Notes under the pieces: generated by a model | The model's input: the letters and a program-made list of their open reading frames with translations, nothing else | What the model was told of the DNA's origin: nothing | Databases searched by the model: none | Assembly: GCA_031555145.1 (NCBI GenBank) | Contig: JAVBUR010000048.1 | Span: 1 to 60,420, forward strand | DNA length: 60,420 nucleotides | Direction of reading: 5' to 3' | Source of the DNA: JAJDIA01 sp031555145 | Lineage (GTDB): Bacteria; Bacteroidota; Bacteroidia; Bacteroidales; Tannerellaceae | Program-made: the position numbers and the translations under genes | In this document: piece after piece, positions 35,056-43,459 of the stretch | How the letters are laid out: the number at the start of each line of letters is the position of its first letter | Position numbering within the stretch: position 1 is the first letter of the stretch

Positions 35056-35781
35056 TTATCTCCAGGTAACGGCGGCACGGCAGAGGGCTTTGCCTTCGTG
35101 GCAGATGGCCATGTCGTATTTGGTGCCGTTGGGCTGTCCTTTGTGAAGGGTGAGCGGCATGCCGTAGCGGCCTTCCGACTGGTAGGCGATCTCGAAGCGG
35201 CATACTTCATGTTCTTCAAACAGAGGCAGTTCGAACATATCCAACAGGTGTTCCATGTACTTGATACTGTTGAAATGCCGGTTGATGTCGAGGTCGCTGT
35301 ATTTGACGGCGTAGGGTATACCTTCCGTGTCGTTTTCCACGGGAGCGATCTTGCCCGGTTTGTCGATCGGGCAGGGACGGTCGGCTATATATACACTCAG
35401 TCCTTCTACATCCAATGGCGTAGGGCGGCGTGTTTCCATATCGATCGCTGCCCAGATGGAACGGGCATAGACCATGCTTTCGCCTTTTTCATTCACCAGT
35501 TCGAAGCAACGGCTGGTAAAGAGGCGGCCAGCTTCGTCGATCCAGGTGTAGAGCGTGAGTGGCTCGTTCATGCCGGGATATTGCTTCACTTCGATAGCCA
35601 GGCGTGAGAGTACCCAGGCGGTATGCTTCTCACTCATATCCATAAAACCGAATCCACGCGAGGCAGCATGTTGCGTCGCCGCGTGCAGCAGGTAGTTCCC
35701 GATCATCGGGATCGTCACCCGCCCCCGGAAGTCGAGAAGATACTCCTCCGTCACAAACTTGTATGTGCCTACTTTCTCCAT
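35056..35781 (-). CDS. Acyl-ACP thioesterase
   Basis: The 241-residue double hot-dog protein belongs to the bacterial FatA/acyl-ACP thioesterase family, which frees fatty acids from acyl carrier protein. Visible are GFGFMDMSEKHTAWVLSRL in the N-terminal hot-dog and SDLDINRHFNSIKYMEHLLD with the active Asp/His region (DINRHFN) in the second. It sits between ilvN and ilvC with 22- and 38-base gaps, so it is cotranscribed with branched-chain amino acid genes. The link to branched-chain fatty acids is inference. Confidence 0.88.
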   Translation of the reverse strand: MEKVGTYKFVTEEYLLDFRGRVTIPMIGNYLLHAATQHAASRGFGFMDMSEKHTAWVLSRLAIEVKQYPGMNEPLTLYTWIDEAGRLFTSRCFELVNEKGESMVYARSIWAAIDMETRRPTPLDVEGLSVYIADRPCPIDKPGKIAPVENDTEGIPYAVKYSDLDINRHFNSIKYMEHLLDMFELPLFEEHEVCRFEIAYQSEGRYGMPLTLHKGQPNGTKYDMAICHEGKALCRAAVTWR

Positions 35782-35803
35782 TGTATATTATTTTCTATTA
35801 TCA

Positions 35804-36370
35804 CTATTCATTCCCGTTATGCGCCTTGCCTTCGATCTTTTGTTCCATGGCGGAAAGCATATCGCTGAGCCGTTCCACTTTGCTTTTAGTGATGGCGATG
35901 CGGCCGGAGCGGATAAACTGGAGGACACCGATACGTTGGCTCAATTCGGTGAATAGTTCCTGTGTTTCGGCATGATGGCCGCTTTTCTCGAGTACCATAC
36001 ACGTCTCGTTGATATCGATGATACGGGCGTTGTACTTGCGGATCAGGTCTTCTACCCCTTCCATGCGGATAAACAGTTCGGTACTGAGTTTATAGAGGGC
36101 GATTTCCTGATGTACCAGGTCTTCGTCCGTATTGTAATATGCCTTGAGGATATCTACCCGCTTATCGATTTGCTTCACCACTTTGTCGATCATATCTTCG
36201 GTCGCGAAGGTGGTGATTGTGAACTTGTGGATGCCTTCGATGGCAGATGGAGAGACGGACAACGTCTCAATGTTGAGCTGCCGGCGCGTAAAGATGATCG
36301 TGATCTGGTTGAGCAACCCTACGGTATTCTCTGAAAAGATGATGACGGTATATAGTTTTTTTTCTGTCAT
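35804..36370 (-). CDS. ilvN: Acetolactate synthase small (regulatory) subunit
   Basis: The 188-residue ACT-domain protein carries feedback control of acetolactate synthase. The first ACT domain (YTVIIFSENTVGLLNQITII, with NIETLSVSPS) is typical; the C-terminal half has a second regulatory domain. It follows ilvB by 12 bases. Confidence 0.92.
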   Translation of the reverse strand: MTEKKLYTVIIFSENTVGLLNQITIIFTRRQLNIETLSVSPSAIEGIHKFTITTFATEDMIDKVVKQIDKRVDILKAYYNTDEDLVHQEIALYKLSTELFIRMEGVEDLIRKYNARIIDINETCMVLEKSGHHAETQELFTELSQRIGVLQFIRSGRIAITKSKVERLSDMLSAMEQKIEGKAHNGNE

Positions 36371-36382
36371 AGCTGTTCCTCC

Positions 36383-38080
36383 TTATTCTCCCATGATTAT
36401 GTTGGTAATACTGGCTCCGGCGGGTACCATCGGGTAGACCATACCGTGCGTCTGTACATTGGCTACCAGCAGGTAAGCGCCGTCGTGGTTGAGCATTTCG
36501 GCAATAGCGCCGTCGAGGTCTTCCCGTTTCTCTACCGTGCGACCGGCAATGCCATATGCTTTAGCGATCATCTCAAAGTCCGGATTGACCATCGTCGTCG
36601 CCGAATAGCGTTCCTTGAAGAACAATTCCTGCCACTGGCGTACCATGCCAAGGTAGTTATTATTGAGAACAATCAGTTTGACATTCAGACTTTCCTGCAT
36701 GATCGTTCCCAGTTCCTGAAGCGTCATCTGGAAACCTCCGTCGCCGGCAAAGTAGCAGACAGTCCGTTCGGGGGCGCCGAACTTCGCGCCGATAGCGGCA
36801 GGCAGGCCAAAGCCCATCGTCCCCAAGCCGCCGGAAGTTACCAGGCTGCGGGGATGCTTGTATTTGAAGTAACGAACGGCCATCATCTGGTTCTGTCCTA
36901 CGTCGGTCACCAGTACGGCTTCGTTGTTTGTCGCTTCGGATACTTTGCGGATTACTTCACCCATCCGGAGAGCACCTTCGGCGGGATGGATCTCTTTTTG
37001 GATCACACGTTCGTCTTCTTCCTTTTCGTCGGGGGCAAAAGAAGCGATCCAGTCGGTATGTTTGGCTGATTGAAGTTGTGCCGTGACTGCTGCCAGTGTT
37101 TCACGGGCATCACCCAGCACCGGCACGTCGGCTTTTACGTTCTTACCTATTTCGCTGTCGTCGATATCAAAGTGGATGATCTTTGCTTGTTTGGCATAGG
37201 TCTGGAGATTACCGGTCACCCGGTCGTCAAAACGCATACCGATAGCAATCAGCACATCGCATTCGTTGGTTTTACGGTTGGGACCCACATTCCCGTGCAT
37301 CCCCAACATTCCTTTATTCAGCGGATAGTCACTGGATAAAGCCGAGAGGCCGAGCGCCGTTGTTCCGGCGGGAATATCTGCCTTTTCGAGGAAAGCCATC
37401 AATTCTTTTTCGGCATTTCCCAGGATCACACCCTGTCCGACAAGGGCAAAAGGCTTCTTGGCTCCATTGATCAGTGCGGCGGCTTCGTTGATCTGTTCCG
37501 GCTGGAGGACAGGGACAGGTTGGTAACTTCGTATGCTGGTTACTTTTTTATGAAGATACTCCACCATGCCTATTTGGGCATCTTTGGCAAAGTCGAGCAC
37601 TACTGGCCCGGGACGTCCGGTGGAAGCAATATAGAAAGCACGGGAAACAGCCCAAGCGATTTCTTCCGGTTTGCGTATCTGGTAGGCCCATTTGGTGATA
37701 GCTTGTGTGATACCGATCACGTCGATCTCCTGAAAGGCATCCGTACCCAGCAATGACGAAGGGACCTGTCCTGCAATGACTACCATCGGCGTACTGTCCA
37801 TCATCGCATCGGCAATACCGGTAATGGTATTTGTGGCGCCGGGTCCGGAAGTGACGAGTGTCACTCCCACCTTACCCGACACACGGGCGTAACCTTGTGC
37901 GGCATGCGTGGCGCCCTGTTCGTGACGCACAAGCACATGCTTGAGTTGATCGGCATAATCGTATAAACAATCGTAGATAGGGATAGCCTGTCCGCCGGGA
38001 TACCCAAAAATGGTATCTACGCCCTCAGCGATCAGCGCTTTCAGCAGGGCTTCCGAACCGGTTATGAGTTGATGCTCCAT
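36383..38080 (-). CDS. ilvB: Acetolactate synthase large subunit
   Basis: The 565-residue thiamine diphosphate enzyme condenses pyruvate to acetolactate (valine, leucine) or acetohydroxybutyrate (isoleucine). It has FGYPGGQAIPIYD, HEQGATHAAQGYAR with the catalytic Glu, TSGPGATNTITGI, and the ThDP motif GDGGFQMTLQELGT followed by NNNYLGMVRQWQ. It lies 70 bases after ilvD. Confidence 0.96.
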   Translation of the reverse strand: MEHQLITGSEALLKALIAEGVDTIFGYPGGQAIPIYDCLYDYADQLKHVLVRHEQGATHAAQGYARVSGKVGVTLVTSGPGATNTITGIADAMMDSTPMVVIAGQVPSSLLGTDAFQEIDVIGITQAITKWAYQIRKPEEIAWAVSRAFYIASTGRPGPVVLDFAKDAQIGMVEYLHKKVTSIRSYQPVPVLQPEQINEAAALINGAKKPFALVGQGVILGNAEKELMAFLEKADIPAGTTALGLSALSSDYPLNKGMLGMHGNVGPNRKTNECDVLIAIGMRFDDRVTGNLQTYAKQAKIIHFDIDDSEIGKNVKADVPVLGDARETLAAVTAQLQSAKHTDWIASFAPDEKEEDERVIQKEIHPAEGALRMGEVIRKVSEATNNEAVLVTDVGQNQMMAVRYFKYKHPRSLVTSGGLGTMGFGLPAAIGAKFGAPERTVCYFAGDGGFQMTLQELGTIMQESLNVKLIVLNNNYLGMVRQWQELFFKERYSATTMVNPDFEMIAKAYGIAGRTVEKREDLDGAIAEMLNHDGAYLLVANVQTHGMVYPMVPAGASITNIIMGE

Positions 38081-38150
38081 GTATTTCGTTATTTTGTTGT
38101 TGTTTGTTCTTCCTTCGTGTTACCTTCGTAGTGTCTTCGTGTTACCTCCG

Positions 38151-39986
38151 TTAGTCTTCTACCACACGTACGCCCCCTTTATCGGCCGAAGTCACCATTT
38201 TGGCGTAGGCTTTCAGCGCCTTGGAGATGACGCGGTCGCGATCCTGCGGAGTGAAGGCCTGTGTGCCGCGTGCTTCTTCTGCCTGTCGGCGTTTGGCCAG
38301 TTCGGCTTCACTGAGCAGGACTTTGATCGTTCGTTCGGGAATATTGATCTCGATACGGTCGCCGTCTTTCACCAGACCAATCGTACCACCGGCTGCCGCT
38401 TCGGGTGAGATATGACCGATAGAAAGGCCGGAAGTGCCTCCGCTGAAACGGCCGTCGGTGATCAGGGCACATTCCTTACCGAGGTGTTTACTCTTAATAT
38501 AAGAGGTAGGATACAGCATTTCCTGCATACCCGGTCCTCCTTTGGGGCCTTCATAGGTAATAACTACCACATCGCCTGCTGCCACCTGGTTGCTCAGGAT
38601 ACCCTCACAGGCAGCTTCCTGCGATTCGAACACCTTGGCAGGGCCTGTAAAGCGGAAGATACTTTCATCCACGCCGGCCGTTTTCACCACGCAACCCAGT
38701 TCGGCAATGTTTCCGTAGAGGACAGCCAGACCGCCGTCTTTTACATAGGCATGTTCCATATCCCGGATGCAACCGGCCGCACGGTCGGTGTCGAGTTCTT
38801 TGTAGTACGTTTCCTGCGAACCCATCACAAGGTTGAACCGTCGTGCCGGGGCGCTTTTATATAGTTTGGAGGCTTCCCCCATCAATCCTGGTGAAGTGAC
38901 GCCATATCGTTCTACCGCTTCGGTTAGTGTCAGGCCATCCACACGTCTGACAGAGCCATCTACCAACTCTCCTTTCAGCAATTCGGCCATGATGCCGATA
39001 ATGCCTCCGGCACGGTTCACGTCTTGTACATGATAGGAGCAACTGGGTGCTACCTTACATAATACGGGCGTACGGCGGGAAAGCCGGTCTATATCTTTCA
39101 TTGTAAAGTCGACTTCCGCCTCGTGTGCAATAGCCAGGAGGTGAAGTACCGTATTAGTCGATCCGCCCATAGCAATATCCAGCGACATGGCATTGAGGAA
39201 CGCCTGCCGGGTAGCAATGCTGCGGGGTAGGACGGAGGCATCCCCGTCACGATAGTATGTATAGGCATTCTCTACAATGAGAGCTGCCGCTTTCTTGAAT
39301 AAATTGGTACGGTTGGCGTGGGTGGCAACAACAGTTCCGTTACCGGGTAACGCTAGTCCGATCGCCTCATTAAGGCAGTTCATCGAGTTGGCGGTAAACA
39401 TACCCGAACAGCTTCCGCAGGTAGGACAGGCCGAGCGTTCGACGGCTTCGACGGCATCGTCACTGATACTGTCGTCGGCGGCTTCGATCATCGCATCGAT
39501 CAGGTCGAGGTAACGGCCATTCAATTCACCGGCTTCCATCGGTCCGCCCGATACAAATACTGCCGGGATATTCAGACGCATGGCAGCCATCAACATACCC
39601 GGCGTGATCTTATCGCAGTTGCTGATACAGATCATCGCGTCTGCTTTATGGGCATTGACCATATATTCAACGCTGTCGGCAATCAGGTCGCGCGACGGCA
39701 GGGAATAAAGCATCCCGCTATGCCCCATAGCGATCCCGTCGTCAATGGCAATGGTATTGAACTCAGCGGCAAAGCAGCCCAATCGTTCGATCTCGGCTTT
39801 CACTTGCTGCCCGATTTCATGCAGATGCACGTGGCCGGGTACAAACTGGGTGAATGAGTTGACGATCGCAATAATCGGTCGGCCCATCTGTTCGTCTTTC
39901 ATCCCATTAGCACGCCACAGGGCACGGGCACCGGCCATCCGGCGTCCCTGGGTGCTATCATAACTTCGCAACGGATTCTTCATCAT
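38151..39986 (-). CDS. ilvD: Dihydroxy-acid dehydratase
   Basis: The 611-residue Fe-S dehydratase makes the 2-oxo acids of valine and isoleucine. Typical segments are ISNCDKITPGMLMAAMRLNIP, ACPTCGSCSGMFTANSMNCL, GGSTNTVLHLLAIAHEA and ITDGRFSGGTSGLSIGHISP. The start could be either of two consecutive Met codons. It is the first gene of the ilv run, downstream of its own leader and attenuator. Confidence 0.96.
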   Translation of the reverse strand: MMKNPLRSYDSTQGRRMAGARALWRANGMKDEQMGRPIIAIVNSFTQFVPGHVHLHEIGQQVKAEIERLGCFAAEFNTIAIDDGIAMGHSGMLYSLPSRDLIADSVEYMVNAHKADAMICISNCDKITPGMLMAAMRLNIPAVFVSGGPMEAGELNGRYLDLIDAMIEAADDSISDDAVEAVERSACPTCGSCSGMFTANSMNCLNEAIGLALPGNGTVVATHANRTNLFKKAAALIVENAYTYYRDGDASVLPRSIATRQAFLNAMSLDIAMGGSTNTVLHLLAIAHEAEVDFTMKDIDRLSRRTPVLCKVAPSCSYHVQDVNRAGGIIGIMAELLKGELVDGSVRRVDGLTLTEAVERYGVTSPGLMGEASKLYKSAPARRFNLVMGSQETYYKELDTDRAAGCIRDMEHAYVKDGGLAVLYGNIAELGCVVKTAGVDESIFRFTGPAKVFESQEAACEGILSNQVAAGDVVVITYEGPKGGPGMQEMLYPTSYIKSKHLGKECALITDGRFSGGTSGLSIGHISPEAAAGGTIGLVKDGDRIEINIPERTIKVLLSEAELAKRRQAEEARGTQAFTPQDRDRVISKALKAYAKMVTSADKGGVRVVED

Positions 39987-40015
39987 ATCTCTGTTTCTTT
40001 CTTTTCTTTTACAAT

Positions 40016-40049
40016 AAAAAAGCCTTTCTCTTTTATGGAGAAAGGCTTA
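40016..40049 (-). terminator. Attenuator terminator before ilvD
   Basis: The hairpin AAGCCTTTCTC-CATAAAA-GAGAAAGGCTT is followed by TTTTTATTG on the minus strand. Its first arm (CCTTTCTCC, 40037-40045) can pair instead with GGAGAGAGG (40084-40092), just past the leader stop, allowing one G-T pair. Confidence 0.85.
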
Positions 40050-40093
40050 AGAATATCTTACCTGATTATACATTCCCTACATACCTCTCTCCT

Positions 40094-40153
40094 TTACTGG
40101 CTAATGACCAGAACCACCACGACGAGAATAATATGTAGAACGTTGTTTATCAT
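40094..40153 (-). CDS. ilvL: ilv operon leader peptide
   Basis: The 19-residue peptide reads MINNVLHIILVVVVLVISQ: six valines, four isoleucines and three leucines. The composition fits control by all three branched-chain aminoacyl-tRNAs, as in the E. coli ilv leader. It begins about 30 bases after the -7 box, and its stop codon is next to the antiterminator strand. Confidence 0.85.
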   Translation of the reverse strand: MINNVLHIILVVVVLVISQ

Positions 40154-40183
40154 TTTGCTTGTCTTCTTATGCTTTAGACGCTG

Positions 40184-40214
40184 CAAATGTAGAACAATAA
40201 TTAATACGCGCAAA
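40184..40214 (-). promoter_or_regulatory. Promoter of the ilv operon
   Basis: The minus strand reads TTTG, 19 bases, TACATTTG, a full Bacteroidetes promoter. Confidence 0.82.
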
Positions 40215-40355
40215 TGAATTTACAGTTTTTTCTGCTTTTTTCTTTCATTTTTTAATGAAAGGGTGGGGGGAAGTTGCATTTTGCATTCGGTCAGTACCGG
40301 ATCGACAACTCTGTTCCCTGGCTGTCTTCGCACGACTGTGTGATCGGGGAATGGT

Positions 40356-42392
40356 TCAGGAGACAACTTGCGGAGCCTGTTTCGGCAGCGTAAACCAGAA
40401 CCGTGATCCCTGCCCCGGTGTCGAGTCCACGCCGATACAGCCCCCCATTTCTTCAATCAGGCTTTTGCAGATAGGCAGGCCGAGGCCGGTGCCTTGTGTA
40501 AAACTGTTGATTTTGAAGAAACGGTCGAATAGATGCACGATATCTTCCGGTGCAATACCTTTCCCCGTGTCTTCCACATAAAACAGGATCATATCGTCTG
40601 CCTGTGATTGGTATCCAAGCCGGATATAACCTTCCTCTGTAAACTTCAGGGCATTGGTGATAAAGTTAAACAACACCTGTTTGACCCGTGCCGGATCTGC
40701 ATACACTACTTCTTCCGGCAGTGCCTGGTTGAATACCAACTGAACCCCTTCCGGCAGTTGTTTGGTTTGGAACGATTGGATCACTTCCGAGCAGAACGGT
40801 TTCACTTCTATTTCTTTCTTTACGAAATCGAAAGTACCCGACTCGATCTTGGAAAGATCGAGGATGTCCGTTACGAGCTTCAGCAGCAATTCGTTGTTCC
40901 GCTGGATGATACCGATGAATTCCTTCCGTTCTTCCTCATCGTCGGTTTCGGCCAACAGGTCGGAGAAGCCGATGATCGAATTGAGCGGCGTCCGTATCTC
41001 GTGGCTCATATTGGCCAGGAAGGCCGACTTCAGCCGGTCGAGGGCTTCGGCTTTGTTCTTGGCCAGGATCATATCCTGCAGTTCGGTGTTATCGATCACG
41101 ATAAACAGGTAGTTTTGGATTTTCTGCTGTTTATCGAATATGGGTGCCACTTTGATAATCAGGTTCTTGGGATCTTGTGGCGGAAATTCTTTTTTGAAGT
41201 ATTCACCCACCTTGCTATAGTCATAGCTGATGTTGAAATCCGCCTTTTTGCCTTTCCGTATTTTTTGTTTCACTTCGTCCGGCAGACAAGGGTGGTCGAA
41301 TACGTTACATCCGATCCAGTCGTCCTGGCTATCCAGTCCCAGTATCTCAATATCCTTATCATTGGCATATAGCAGGTCACCGTTCTTGTCGTACAGTTCC
41401 ATCCCGACTGGAAGGTTATCGTAGATCGTGGTGAGCAGTGTCTCTCTTTCTTCCAGTACCTCGATGTCGTGTTGTATTTGCACCTTCGACTTGCCGAGTT
41501 CTATACATATATTAATAATGTGCATCAGTGAAGAGAACCATTCAAAGTCTTCCTGCGTCCAGTTGCGCTGGTGGTCAACGAGGTCGATTCCGGCATATCC
41601 CCACACTGTATTGTCTTTGCTTACAAAAGGTACGACCATCAGCGACTGGATGTTTTGTGCCGCCAGCGCCTCTTTTTCGCCGTGGCAACCGGCTGGCAGA
41701 TCGTCGAGCGTCGAGAGGATGATGGGATGTCGCCCGCTCATCTGTTCCGTCCACCAGGGGTTCACGGTCAGTGGAAGATGCTGCAAGTTCTGTATTTCAG
41801 CCAGTTCTTCCCGGCTGAGGGACTCATAGATACAACTCTGATCCTCCGCTTCCCAATCGTAGGAGAAGATATACGAACGCTCAGCGCTGAAATAGGTGAC
41901 AAGTGATGCCAGTATCTGATTGACGGTGTCGTCGAGATTTTCATTTTGGAGAAATGCATAAAGCGACCGGGAAACGCCATGTAGTTGATAAATGAAATTC
42001 TGAAGTGTTTCGTTGGCTCTCTCCTCTTTCGGCAGGTCATTTTCGGCTCGTTCCGTCGTGTACATCATACCTGCAACAGTAGTTTCGTTGGCTGTTTTCC
42101 GGAAACGGGTGGTGACCCAGATAATTCCATTTCCTACATAGACCGGGAATGTTTGTTGTGTATTTACTGTTATGGGAGCCGATTGTATCATATGGATTAT
42201 ACGGGCGCGGTAATCTTCCCGAATCAGACTGGTGAAGATCTTGCTATCGGATAACTCAGGTGGTATCCCTAACAGCTGTGACACGTAAGCAGAACAGTTG
42301 AAAGATTTATCCTTCAGATTCATCTCCCACCATCCCATCTCCAGCATATCCGATATCAATTGCGTCTTGGCGTATTTTTCTTGAGTCTTCAT
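40356..42392 (-). CDS. PAS/GAF sensor histidine kinase
   Basis: The 678-residue soluble kinase has an N-terminal PAS-like domain (LISDMLEMGWWEMNLKDKSF), a GAF-like domain (about 150-300), a second PAS (IYDNLPVGMELYDKNGDLLY, about 340), then the HisKA motif FLANMSHEIRTPLNSIIGFS and an ATPase domain with NFITNALKFTEEG, VEDTGKGI and GTGLGLPICKSL. No membrane segment or receiver domain is visible, so it is cytoplasmic with an unknown partner. A TATCTTTG -7 word lies about 60 bases upstream (42452-42459). Confidence 0.9.
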   Translation of the reverse strand: MKTQEKYAKTQLISDMLEMGWWEMNLKDKSFNCSAYVSQLLGIPPELSDSKIFTSLIREDYRARIIHMIQSAPITVNTQQTFPVYVGNGIIWVTTRFRKTANETTVAGMMYTTERAENDLPKEERANETLQNFIYQLHGVSRSLYAFLQNENLDDTVNQILASLVTYFSAERSYIFSYDWEAEDQSCIYESLSREELAEIQNLQHLPLTVNPWWTEQMSGRHPIILSTLDDLPAGCHGEKEALAAQNIQSLMVVPFVSKDNTVWGYAGIDLVDHQRNWTQEDFEWFSSLMHIINICIELGKSKVQIQHDIEVLEERETLLTTIYDNLPVGMELYDKNGDLLYANDKDIEILGLDSQDDWIGCNVFDHPCLPDEVKQKIRKGKKADFNISYDYSKVGEYFKKEFPPQDPKNLIIKVAPIFDKQQKIQNYLFIVIDNTELQDMILAKNKAEALDRLKSAFLANMSHEIRTPLNSIIGFSDLLAETDDEEERKEFIGIIQRNNELLLKLVTDILDLSKIESGTFDFVKKEIEVKPFCSEVIQSFQTKQLPEGVQLVFNQALPEEVVYADPARVKQVLFNFITNALKFTEEGYIRLGYQSQADDMILFYVEDTGKGIAPEDIVHLFDRFFKINSFTQGTGLGLPICKSLIEEMGGCIGVDSTPGQGSRFWFTLPKQAPQVVS

Positions 42393-42482
42393 AACATTGA
42401 CAATAGATTACGAAATATGATTTTTTGACTTTTAAGCACGGTAAACCGGTACAAAGATAGCGATAGAGATGAGACAGACGCT

Positions 42483-43328
42483 TTAATTATTTGCCATTTT
42501 CATCAGTTCGCTGATGATTGTCGTATCATACCCCATCTCCAATGCTTTCTGGAAGTCGGCAATCGCCGATTTTTTCTCGTACAGAGCTAGTTTGACTTTA
42601 CCGCGAAGCACGTAGAGGCTGGCACCGGGAGTGGTTTCGACAAACAGTTTGTTGATGTCGGCCATGGCACGTGCATTCTTATCCATCAGGAAGTAGAGTT
42701 CGGCGCGTCCTTCATAGAGAGCCCAGTCTTTGGGCATACGACCGATCAGGTAGTTGTATAGCTGTTCACTGTCGTCGTAATTGCCACGCATCTTTTCAAG
42801 CACGGCATGTCCTACTTGCCCCTGGTAGGAATTTTTGTTCAACTTGAGGATGTTTTCGAAATCTTCTTCGGCATTGATATAGTCGCGCTGTTGCAGGTAG
42901 AGCAGTCCGCGGCAATAGAGCGCCTCCTGATTCTCAGGCTGGTTGAGGAGAATAATGGTATAGTCGGTCACGGCCTTCTCTACTTCGCCGAGTTGGGCAT
43001 AGAGCGAGGCGCGGTTTTCAAGTAGTGTAGCATCGGACGGTTGACGGGAGAGTGCAATCGTATAAGAATCGACTGCCTCCTGGTATTTTCCCTGTCGGCG
43101 CTGGATGGTACCGAGGTTACACAACAGCGCATAGTTCGCCGGGTTCCCAGGTTCCTGTCTCATGGCAGTTGTAAGACAGGATTCAGCCATAGCCAAGTCA
43201 TTCTTTTCCAGGAAGTCATAGCTCTTATCCACCCATTCTGCATAGGTCTGAGCTGTCATATTCAGGCTGCAAGCCAGGAGCGCGGCAAATATCGCCGCCA
43301 TTTTGAGTCTATTATGTTTAATACGCAT
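42483..43328 (-). CDS. TPR-repeat protein B, exported
   Basis: The 281-residue paralog of TPR protein A has the same signal peptide pattern (MRIKHNRLKMAAIFAALLAC), the same repeat number and long identical stretches such as GHAVLEKMRGNYDDSEQLYN apart from one residue. It lies on the opposite strand from A, mirrored around the leu/ilv cluster. Its upstream DNA keeps GTTATAAACCGTAGCAAAA and a TAGCTTTG -7 word. Confidence 0.87.
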   Translation of the reverse strand: MRIKHNRLKMAAIFAALLACSLNMTAQTYAEWVDKSYDFLEKNDLAMAESCLTTAMRQEPGNPANYALLCNLGTIQRRQGKYQEAVDSYTIALSRQPSDATLLENRASLYAQLGEVEKAVTDYTIILLNQPENQEALYCRGLLYLQQRDYINAEEDFENILKLNKNSYQGQVGHAVLEKMRGNYDDSEQLYNYLIGRMPKDWALYEGRAELYFLMDKNARAMADINKLFVETTPGASLYVLRGKVKLALYEKKSAIADFQKALEMGYDTTIISELMKMANN

Positions 43329-43459
43329 GCACTTCTTTTCTTTGCCCGCAAAGCTACGTAAAAAACATGTCCGGCCTCAGGCTTCTATCTTTTTTATGTT
43401 TTTGCTACGGTTTATAACAAAAAAATAAATAAGTAGAGTGGAGGCGAGCCTGTTAATAC

